Below the pieces are notes generated by a model. That model ran no database searches. It was given only the letters and a program-made list of their open reading frames with translations, and had not been told where the DNA came from. A stretch of DNA of 9,351 nucleotides from contig PBDC01000031.1 in the NCBI GenBank assembly GCA_002717185.1, positions 9,507-18,857 of the forward strand, given 5' to 3'. Positions 1 to 5,425 of the stretch are shown in pieces. The stretch's first letter is position 1; the number at the start of each line of letters is the position of its first letter. Source of the DNA: Rhodospirillaceae bacterium (GTDB lineage: Bacteria; Pseudomonadota; Alphaproteobacteria; UBA8366; GCA-2717185). Both the position numbers and the translations under genes were made by a program.

Positions 1-2027
1 CAGCGAACCACGTCATCGTTACTCCGCATGGACTGACGGGTGCGCGGGCGCATTGGCCGGGCAACCAACTCACCGCCGACGCGCTCAGCGGCTGGGCCTC
101 CGTCAATGGGTTGGCTGACCGGGAACCCTTGAAGTCAAGTGGCAACCAACCCGCTTATCAAGCTGGAACTTTGGCGTTCGGTGCGGTGCTCTGCGCGTTG
201 CTGCATCAGCAAACGGGGGAGGCTGGGCAACGCATTGATGTCGCGATGGACGAGGTCCTGGCGATGACCTTCGCACCGGGCTTGTTGCGGAGCCTGTATG
301 AGGGCCGGCCATGGCCGCGCCGCGACTGTGTGGACTTCACGACCGGACCGGTATCGGTCAAGGACGGATATTTTGCACTCACCTTAACGCGCCCGCATTT
401 CTGGGCGGGCGCCATGCACTTGCTGGGACTGGACGACCTGGCTGACGATCCGCGACTGCAGACCAACCACGCGCGTGCGGAAGCAGAAAACAAGAAACTA
501 TTCGTCGATCGTGTCGAAGCAGCGATGCGGCACTGGACCAAGGATGATCTTATGGCAGGCCTTTCAGCCATACCGGTTGTCGCTGGCCCAGCCTATACGA
601 TGGATGAGTTGGAGCAGAACCCACAACTTGCGGCTCGGGATTTCTTTGTGACGGTCGACGGTGTGCAGTTTCCGGGCGTTCCGTTCAAGCTATCAAAGAC
701 GCCGCTTTCGGCTGCAGCCGGAACGGGCGATCCGCCTGCAGTGTTGCGGGCACCTAAGCGGGCCCGGTCAAAGCGTTCGGGACCGCTCGCCGGCTATCGT
801 GGTATCGTACTGACACAAGCCTGGGCCGGGTCGCTGGCTACCCAGCTTCTAGGTTTGATGGGGGCGGAAATCATTCTTGTTGAATCTCGCACGCGGCTCG
901 ATTCGTGGCGCGGTGTCCCAACTACACCGATCGCGCCAGCCCTGCAGGGTAAAGACACAGCCAAATACCCCTGGAACTGCAACGCGCTTTTCAACTCGGT
1001 CAATCTCAATAAACAGTCCGTGACCCTGGAGCTCTCAGAGCCCGACGGCTTAGACGCCTTCAAACGGCTGGTTGCCGATGCTGATTTCGTCGCTGAGAAC
1101 TTTTCGCCGCGAGTAATGGGCAAGTTGGGCATCTCCTATGACGATCTGTGCCAAGTGAAAGAAGATATCATCCTATGTTCGATCTCCGGTTACGGTCAGA
1201 CTGGGCCCTGGTCGCCGCTGCCGGCGATTGGCGGTACAATTGAGCCGGCATCTGGTATGTCGGCCCTGTTGGGTTATGCGGGCGGCGCGCCGATGAATTC
1301 AGGCCAGATGTATCCAGATGCGGTTGCCGGCCTCTATGGCTTCGGAGCGATCGCACTAGCGCTCTACCACCGAGACCGCACTGGCGCGGGACAGTTTATT
1401 GATATGTCCATGCAGGAGGCCAATTTCACTTTTCTCGGCGAACGTTGGCTGGAGTACGTTTTGAATGGGACGGTGCCAGGTCCGATGGGTAACCATCATC
1501 CGTCCTTCGCACCGCATGGTATTTATCCTTGCTCGGGTGACGATAAGTGGGTTGCCATCGCGGTGGAGACAGACGAACAATGGCGGTCACTGTGCAGTGT
1601 TGCTGGTCGGGCCGAGTGGCTGGATCAGTTCACTGGCGATCGCAAAGTGCGCGAGGATGCGCTGGATGGAGAGATTGCTGGCTGGACTGCTGCTATGAAA
1701 CGCGATGTGCTGGTCGAACGTTTGTCTTCTGTTGGTGTCATCGCTGCGCCTGTCCTGAACGCGTTGGAGGTGGCGCACGATCCGGTTTTTCGGGAACGGT
1801 GTGCAATCCGAATGATAGATCACCCGGAGACGGGTTACTGGCCGCAACCGGCGATCCCCTGCCATTTTGCGGCGACCCCTGCCGTGGTAACCGGTGCCGC
1901 ACCGCTTAAGGACGCGGATTCGGCTTTGGTGTTCGAACGTCTATTGGGGATGAAGGAAGCGGACCATGACCGTCTGCGGGCAGCCGGAGTGACGGGTGTC
2001 GATCACCCTATCCCGAAAGAGGAATGA
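1..2027 (+). CDS. Dual-domain class III (CaiB/BaiF) CoA-transferase, 5' end cut by window
   Basis: Class III CoA-transferases move CoA between carboxylic acids in the cytoplasm. The reading frame is open from the first full codon (position 3), so the TTG at 111 is internal and the true start lies outside; 674 residues are visible. The protein is a tandem of two CaiB-type units. The first unit, lacking its N-terminus, ends near 770. The second begins near 780 with the family opening (GPLAGYRGIVLTQAWAG, then GAEIILVES). Both units carry the conserved stretch around the catalytic carboxylate: GQRIDVAMDE (codons about 228-254) and GQFIDMSMQE (about 1389-1418). Formyl-CoA transferase has its catalytic Asp where both units here have Glu. 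The stop TGA (2025-2027) lies 3 bases before the next gene, so the two are probably cotranscribed. The family is clear; the substrate is unknown. Confidence 0.9.
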   Translation, partial: ANHVIVTPHGLTGARAHWPGNQLTADALSGWASVNGLADREPLKSSGNQPAYQAGTLAFGAVLCALLHQQTGEAGQRIDVAMDEVLAMTFAPGLLRSLYEGRPWPRRDCVDFTTGPVSVKDGYFALTLTRPHFWAGAMHLLGLDDLADDPRLQTNHARAEAENKKLFVDRVEAAMRHWTKDDLMAGLSAIPVVAGPAYTMDELEQNPQLAARDFFVTVDGVQFPGVPFKLSKTPLSAAAGTGDPPAVLRAPKRARSKRSGPLAGYRGIVLTQAWAGSLATQLLGLMGAEIILVESRTRLDSWRGVPTTPIAPALQGKDTAKYPWNCNALFNSVNLNKQSVTLELSEPDGLDAFKRLVADADFVAENFSPRVMGKLGISYDDLCQVKEDIILCSISGYGQTGPWSPLPAIGGTIEPASGMSALLGYAGGAPMNSGQMYPDAVAGLYGFGAIALALYHRDRTGAGQFIDMSMQEANFTFLGERWLEYVLNGTVPGPMGNHHPSFAPHGIYPCSGDDKWVAIAVETDEQWRSLCSVAGRAEWLDQFTGDRKVREDALDGEIAGWTAAMKRDVLVERLSSVGVIAAPVLNALEVAHDPVFRERCAIRMIDHPETGYWPQPAIPCHFAATPAVVTGAAPLKDADSALVFERLLGMKEADHDRLRAAGVTGVDHPIPKEE

Positions 2028-2030
2028 ATT

Positions 2031-2870
2031 ATGGACTACCAGGACATCACCTACGAGGTCGTGGACGGTGTTGCGCGCATCACTGCTAACCGGCCGCGCT
2101 ACCGTAACGCACAGAGCACTCCGATGCTGATCGAGATGGATCATGCCTTCGAGCAGGCCAATTTTGACCCGGACGTGCGCGTTATCGTGCTGGCTGGCGC
2201 TGGCGATCATTTTTCCGCCGGGCATGACCTCGGCACGCCGGAGGAGACCGAGTATCGGTCCACGAAATATAAGATCCAGGAAGGGGTGCGTGGCCGCTAC
2301 AACCACACGCGTGAGCAGTTCGTTGACAAGACCTTGCGCTGGCGAAACGTGCAGAAACCGACTATGGCTGCCGTCCAAGGCTATTGTATCTTCGGAGGCT
2401 GGATTATCGCATCCGCCATGGACGTAATCTTCGCATCCGAGGACGCGATGTTCCTCGGCACCAATTTCCAATATTTCAGCATCCCGTGGGATATTCATCA
2501 CCGTAAGGCTAAGGAAATATTGTTCGAAAGCCGCTTCGTTGACGCCGCGGAGGCATTGGATTTGGGGCTGGTCAACCGCGTTGTGCCGCGCGACCAGCTT
2601 GACGCTGAGGTGATGGAATACGCTGCGACAGTAGCGGAAAACGACCCGTTTCAGCTGCGCATGATCAAACTGGCGGTGAACGGTGCGCAGGACGCGCAGG
2701 GTTTCAATCAGCACATCACTGCGGCCCATTCGAGCTTCCTGCTCTCCAGTCAGGGTGAGAAAGATCCTGATTATGCGTTGGCCACCCCCTCCGGTTCGCG
2801 CCGCCCCATGGTGCAGCAAGCGATGGCCAAATACGAGGCAGCACGGAAGGGTGAGCGTGACAAGGGGTGA
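2031..2870 (+). CDS. Crotonase-superfamily protein (enoyl-CoA hydratase/isomerase-like) lacking both catalytic Glu
   Basis: This 279-residue protein has the crotonase fold signatures. The first oxyanion-hole segment is HFSAGHDL (residues 60-67), and the second lies in AAVQGYCIFGG (113-123). A C-terminal family segment follows (AEALDLGLVNRVVPRDQL, 173-190). It should bind an acyl-CoA and stabilise a thioester enolate in the cytoplasm. Aligned by eye with rat mitochondrial enoyl-CoA hydratase, Glu144 is replaced by Ile125 and Glu164 by Asn145, so simple hydration is doubtful. Isomerase, hydrolase, lyase or dehalogenase-like chemistry remains possible. The ATG follows a purine-rich GAAAGAGGA (2015-2023) and is 3 bases after the CoA-transferase stop, indicating an operon. 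Length is near the family norm with a slightly long basic tail. Fold assignment is strong; reaction unassigned. Confidence 0.9.
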   Translation: MDYQDITYEVVDGVARITANRPRYRNAQSTPMLIEMDHAFEQANFDPDVRVIVLAGAGDHFSAGHDLGTPEETEYRSTKYKIQEGVRGRYNHTREQFVDKTLRWRNVQKPTMAAVQGYCIFGGWIIASAMDVIFASEDAMFLGTNFQYFSIPWDIHHRKAKEILFESRFVDAAEALDLGLVNRVVPRDQLDAEVMEYAATVAENDPFQLRMIKLAVNGAQDAQGFNQHITAAHSSFLLSSQGEKDPDYALATPSGSRRPMVQQAMAKYEAARKGERDKG

Positions 2871-2921
2871 GGTGATGAATGCCGATTCCAAAACCAACTT
2901 TTTGCAATTAGGAAAATCCGT

Positions 2922-3698
2922 ATGACCGACTACAAACGCATCCGTTACGCAGTGCGGGACCGGATAGCAGAGATCACAATGATCCGTGAGCCGGTCAACG
3001 CCATTGACATGGTATTAGCGCAGGAAGTGGTACACGCCTACGGCCGGGTGCGCGAGGATCCGGGCGTGCGCGCTGTGATTCTCACTAGCGGCTGTCGACA
3101 GGCTTTTAGCGCTGGCATGGACCTAAAGATGATCCGAGGCAAAACGGGTCTCGACCTACGTAACTTTCTGGAGGTGTTGTATTTCGGGATGCATGATGCG
3201 CAATACCGGCTCGGCAAGCCCAGTATCGCAGCAATTAACGGGCCGGCGCGAGCGGCGGGGGTCACTCTGGCGGTTTCCTGCGACTTGATCGTCGCTGCTG
3301 ACAACATCGATATCAGCTACCCGGAGATTGACGTCGGCGTCATTCCAGCGATGCACTATGTCCACCTGCCGCGCCAGATCGGCCGGCACAAAGCGTTCGA
3401 ATTACTATTCACCGGCAACAAGATCTCCGCGATAGATGCGCAATCGCACGGTTTGGTAAACTATGCAGTGCCCCGCGAACAGGTGATGGATAAGGCGCGG
3501 AACCTGGCCCTGAACCTAGCGGCGAAATCGCCGGTGGTGATGCGCATTGGCCGTGACAGCTTCATGAGGGCGAACGACAACGAGTACCGTCGCACGATCG
3601 AATATGTCGTTGATACGATCTGCCATATCATTGACACCGACGACGCTCAGGAAGGTCTTGAAGCCTTCGTCGAAAAACGGCAACCGGATTGGAGCTGA
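2922..3698 (+). CDS. Second crotonase-superfamily protein (enoyl-CoA hydratase/isomerase family)
   Basis: This 258-residue protein is a full-length crotonase-family acyl-CoA enzyme. Oxyanion segment one is AFSAGMDLK (61-69). Segment two is NGPARAAGVTLAVSCD (106-121), where the usual GGG is AAG. The position of Glu144 in rat enoyl-CoA hydratase is Thr115. The Glu164 position is kept as Glu135 in SYPEIDVGVIP. One remaining Glu is the pattern of delta3-delta2 enoyl-CoA isomerases more than of hydratases, but other reactions are possible. ATG is preceded by AGGA (2910-2913) at 8-base spacing, supporting this start. It lies 51 bases after the first crotonase gene on the same strand and is probably in the same transcript. 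It differs markedly in sequence from its neighbour, so it is not a recent duplicate. Confidence 0.9.
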   Translation: MTDYKRIRYAVRDRIAEITMIREPVNAIDMVLAQEVVHAYGRVREDPGVRAVILTSGCRQAFSAGMDLKMIRGKTGLDLRNFLEVLYFGMHDAQYRLGKPSIAAINGPARAAGVTLAVSCDLIVAADNIDISYPEIDVGVIPAMHYVHLPRQIGRHKAFELLFTGNKISAIDAQSHGLVNYAVPREQVMDKARNLALNLAAKSPVVMRIGRDSFMRANDNEYRRTIEYVVDTICHIIDTDDAQEGLEAFVEKRQPDWS

Positions 3699-3699
3699 G

Positions 3700-3936
3700 C
3701 ATATAGTCCGTAATGGTGTGCAGGTGCGCGGCCTGCTGCTCAAAATGAAGAAGCATTTTGGCGAGTTCAGGAAAGCGCTATCCAACGAGGACATGGTTCG
3801 CATGTTGGGCATCAGTGGAATTGAGGTTGCGAAAGGAGACATCGTCTACTGCTAAGCCGGTTTAGCAGACAACCTGTTGGAATTGGGCGACGACTTCCCG
3901 CCGGACCTGTTGCGGACTCATTGTTCCGCCTTCTAA
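3700..3936 (+). pseudogene. Probable remnant of a cyclase/kynurenine-formamidase-like hydrolase
   Basis: Reading frame 1 shows GVQVRGLLLKMKKHFG, then SNEDMVRMLGISGIEVAKGD, IVYC, a TAA stop (3853-3855), then AGLADNLLELGDDFPPDLLR and THCSAF before another TAA (3934-3936). From memory this follows the middle of cyclase-family (PF04199-type) hydrolases: a GVLLD-like strand, a helix, 'GV.v..GDivL..TGwad', and a later Cys-Ser-Ala segment. The similarity passes through the first stop without a frame change, as expected of a nonsense mutation. The N-terminal half, with the family's metal-binding His/Asp motif, is absent; the frame instead runs into the tail of the upstream crotonase gene. The C-terminal part is also not recognisable. 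The frame has no convincing ribosome binding site of its own. It could instead be a chance or small unknown ORF; no homology search was possible. Confidence 0.5.
3849..3868. repeat. Palindrome across the internal stop of the cyclase-like remnant
   Basis: CTGCTAA (3849-3855) and TTAGCAG (3862-3868) are perfect 7-base inverted arms around GCCGGT. In RNA, a further G-U pair would leave a CCGG loop. The TAA stop of the remnant is the end of the left arm. No T-run follows, so it is not a standard intrinsic terminator, although it could still fold in a transcript reading through from the crotonase gene. Confidence 0.55.
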
Positions 3937-4318
3937 GGATTTGGTGAGAAGCCTTTCGAGGGGATCCAAGACATCGATACTACGCGCGTGTTTGCCGGGC
4001 CGTTGTGCAGATGGCAGTGCTCGGCACCCTTGAAATCTCGGCCTCAGATAAAATTCATTAGTGGCGATCAACCCCCAATCGGGGGGAAGGGCCCAGCGAT
4101 GCCGTCGGTACTGGTCCGTGAAAAGGAAACTTTGTCCCTTGAATTGGTTTCCAACAGCATGAGGTAGGTTCGTATCGTGAGAACATATTATCAGGAAGGC
4201 TCGTTTTAAGTAGCCGCTGCCTTGCCACAGTCTGTTGAAGAGCTACACAGGCGGCCCATCACGTATTTCTCGAGCAATATGTGATCACATTTATTGATCT
4301 TCAGGAATATGGTGGCAG
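3937..4318. other. Intergenic stretch with no recognisable gene
   Basis: About 380 bases lie between the cyclase-like remnant and the 3' end of the convergent SDR gene. The three + frames hold only short open stretches with no family signature and no ribosome binding site with a start. The longest (frame 1, about 3937-4165) gave no recognisable protein. A GC hairpin CCCCC-AATC-GGGGG (4072-4085) and a 12-base palindrome (4279-4290) are present. No hairpin plus T-run terminator was seen for either converging transcript. It may be decayed former coding sequence. Confidence 0.6.
4279..4290. repeat. 12-base perfect palindrome ATGTGATCACAT
   Basis: The sequence is a perfect dyad. Its half site TGTGA/TCACA resembles CRP/FNR-type half sites, but the usual 6-base spacer between halves is missing. 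It lies 29 bases beyond the SDR stop in a convergent intergenic region, where an operator is not expected. Function unknown. Confidence 0.3.
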
Positions 4319-5101
4319 TTAAATACGATTTTGGGGCAATGAAGGTAGCCCGGTACGGCGGCCAACCGCTTCGTCGTGGATCGACACATCGTAGCCCGCA
4401 TGTTCCGCGGCATCGTCGGAACAGAGCCAGGCTATAACCTGGGCTGGGATGGCCGGATCCTTGTGAACAGATGGGTCGAGTTGACTTACTGGGTTGAGGC
4501 CTGATGCTTTGATTGCGACCTGCATGCCGGTCATGACCGTGCCTGGGCTGAAGCCAACAATTCGGATACCATTGTCGCAGTATTCCGCATTACCAGTCCG
4601 AGTTAAGGAGAGGGCGGCGGCCTTTGAGGCATTGTAGTGGCTCCAGCCTTCCAAGGCGCCCGTCGCCGCACCGGAGCTAATGTTGACGATAATGCCTGAT
4701 CCCTGTGCAATCATCACGGGCAGAGCGGCGCGCATACCGAAATAGACGCCCTTGAAATTAACGTCGGCTGCTCTCACCCATGCATCCGGGTCAGATTCGG
4801 CAAGTCTGGCGATAGGCTCGATCAATCCAGCATTGTTAATCAGGATGTCCACAGCGCCGAATTCGTCGCGGCAGCGCGCGACGGCGGCTACTAAATCACC
4901 ATAGTTGGTGACGTCGCAACGGTACCCGCGGGCTGTTTCGCCGCTAGCGCGAATTTCTGCTGCGACGGTTTCAATTTCGTCCTCGCTTCGAGCCAGCAAT
5001 AAGACCTGAGCGCCTTGGGCGGCCAATTCGCGCGCCGTTGCCGCACCGATCCCTCTGCTCGCGCCGGTGATGATGGCGCTTTTGTTCTCTAGTGTCCGCA
5101 T
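4319..5101 (-). CDS. Short-chain dehydrogenase/reductase (SDR), probably NADP(H)-linked
   Basis: This 260-residue classical SDR catalyses a hydroxy/keto redox step in the cytoplasm on an unidentified substrate. Motifs in order are the cofactor glycine motif TGASRGIG (12-19), an Arg after the second strand (LLLARSED, R38) that with R16 favours NADP(H), CDVTN (62-66), NNAG (89-92), a catalytic Asn in ADVNFKG (N115), Ser143 in ISSG, and the YxxxK pair Tyr156/Lys160 in HYNASK. The C-terminal SIHDEAVGRR resembles tails of related bacterial SDRs. The ATG at 5101 was chosen because MRTLENKSAIITG is a normal SDR N-terminus and AAAGG lies about 9 bases upstream. An in-frame start at 5182 would add 27 atypical residues. 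It is transcribed toward the CoA-enzyme cluster and divergently from urtA. All catalytic residues are intact. Confidence 0.9.
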   Translation of the reverse strand: MRTLENKSAIITGASRGIGAATARELAAQGAQVLLLARSEDEIETVAAEIRASGETARGYRCDVTNYGDLVAAVARCRDEFGAVDILINNAGLIEPIARLAESDPDAWVRAADVNFKGVYFGMRAALPVMIAQGSGIIVNISSGAATGALEGWSHYNASKAAALSLTRTGNAEYCDNGIRIVGFSPGTVMTGMQVAIKASGLNPVSQLDPSVHKDPAIPAQVIAWLCSDDAAEHAGYDVSIHDEAVGRRTGLPSLPQNRI

Positions 5102-5120
5102 TATTCCCGCCTTTCTTGCC

Positions 5121-5147
5121 GCTTGAAGAAGTGCAATATCTTCAAGC
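5121..5147. promoter_or_regulatory. Perfect 9-base inverted repeat in the SDR upstream region
   Basis: GCTTGAAGA (5121-5129) and TCTTCAAGC (5139-5147) are exact inverted repeats separated by 9 bases. They lie 20-46 bases before the SDR start codon used here. Arms of this length are unlikely by chance in so short an upstream region. It could be a dimeric repressor operator near the SDR promoter, or a leader hairpin in the SDR mRNA. If translation began at 5182 it would be inside the coding sequence. No strong sigma-70 promoter was found to fix the arrangement. Confidence 0.4.
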
Positions 5148-5210
5148 TTTCCCTGTAACGACAAGCTCAAAACGCCAGTCATTCCGACTTCTGATGCGGC
5201 TACTTAACCA

Positions 5211-5236
5211 AGCAATGATTTGAAAATCATCGTGCT
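5211..5236. promoter_or_regulatory. Dyad in divergent intergenic region, possible regulator site
   Basis: ATGATTT (5215-5221) and AAATCAT (5224-5230) form a perfect dyad around GA. AGCA and TGCT on the outside pair again after a 2-base offset. It lies about 170 bases before the expected urtA transcription start and about 115-135 bases before the SDR start, so it could serve either gene. It does not match the usual NtrC consensus. AT-rich sequence makes chance dyads common. Confidence 0.3.
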
Positions 5237-5256
5237 GATTAATTTTTAAACAAATT

Positions 5257-5279
5257 CTTAAAGATGCCAAAACTTTAAG
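5257..5279. promoter_or_regulatory. Dyad CTTAAAG-N9-CTTTAAG, possible enhancer for the urtA promoter
   Basis: Exact 7-base inverted arms (5257-5263 and 5273-5279) are spaced 16 bases between equivalent points. The centre lies roughly 125 bases before the expected sigma-54 start, within the range where enhancer-binding proteins bind. The arms do not match the TGCAC/GTGCA NtrC consensus, so the partner is unknown and coincidence is possible. Confidence 0.3.
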
Positions 5280-5335
5280 CAAATTGTTTTTATGACCGCG
5301 AAGAAATTTTGATCAGAAAAAAATAAAGTAAATAT

Positions 5336-5348
5336 AATCAACCAACTA
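5336..5348 (+). promoter_or_regulatory. IHF-like site upstream of the sigma-54 promoter
   Basis: AATCAA-CCAA-CTA matches the IHF core (WATCAA-N4-TTR) with one mismatch. It is preceded by an A-rich tract (about 5317-5334). It lies about 20 bases before the -24 element and between that promoter and the upstream dyads, the usual place for DNA bending in sigma-54 promoters. The motif is short and the region is AT-rich, so this is tentative. Confidence 0.4.
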
Positions 5349-5366
5349 ATATGTATTTCATGCGAA

Positions 5367-5382
5367 TGGCACGATAATTGCT
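5367..5382 (+). promoter_or_regulatory. Sigma-54 (-24/-12) promoter of the urt operon
   Basis: TGGCACG-ATAA-TTGCT matches the full sigma-54 consensus TGGCACG-N4-TTGCW at every fixed base, with GG and GC elements correctly spaced. Transcription should start near 5393, leaving a leader of roughly 33 bases before the urtA ATG at 5426. Sigma-54 promoters need an AAA+ activator; for a urea transporter NtrC under nitrogen limitation is the likely one, by inference. The motif also overlaps a TTG at 5378, which rules that codon out as the urtA start. Confidence 0.88.
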
Positions 5383-5414
5383 TTTTACTCAGCATGTGCA
5401 AATAGTTTCCTGTT

Positions 5415-5420
5415 GGGAGA
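5415..5420 (+). promoter_or_regulatory. urtA ribosome binding site
   Basis: GGGAGA sits 5 bases before the ATG at 5426. It fixes that ATG as the start over the in-frame TTG at 5378, and the protein then begins directly with a signal peptide. Confidence 0.75.
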
Positions 5421-5425
5421 AATCA

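Noticed and set aside
1941..2897. Long open frame on the - strand opposite the first crotonase gene
   Set aside because: It is antisense to a clear crotonase coding sequence, has no recognisable family motifs, and is explained by the codon bias of the + strand gene.
3604..3855. 83-codon small gene overlapping the end of the second crotonase
   Set aside because: The start lies inside the crotonase gene with no ribosome binding site, and the resemblance continues past its stop, so a pseudogene remnant explains it better.
4072..4085. CCCCC-AATC-GGGGG hairpin as an intrinsic terminator
   Set aside because: The stem is only 5 pairs and is followed on neither strand by a T-run.
5130..5165. Sigma-70 promoter for the SDR gene on the - strand (TTGTCG, 18-base spacing, GATATT)
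   Set aside because: Both elements match only 4 of 6 consensus bases, which is not enough to call in such a region.
5102..5182. Longer SDR protein starting at 5182
   Set aside because: The extra 27 residues are not SDR-like, the ATG at 5101 begins exactly where SDRs usually start, and AAAGG precedes it. It remains possible but less likely.
4206..5207. 12-base inverted match (TTAAGTAGCCGC at 4206-4217 and its complement at 5196-5207) flanking the SDR gene, as mobile element ends
   Set aside because: A few 12-base matches are expected by chance in a window of this size; there is no transposase and no target duplication was seen.
5378..5425. TTG at 5378 as an upstream urtA start
   Set aside because: It lies within the sigma-54 promoter's -12 element, would put 16 odd residues before the signal peptide, and the ATG at 5426 has a good ribosome binding site.
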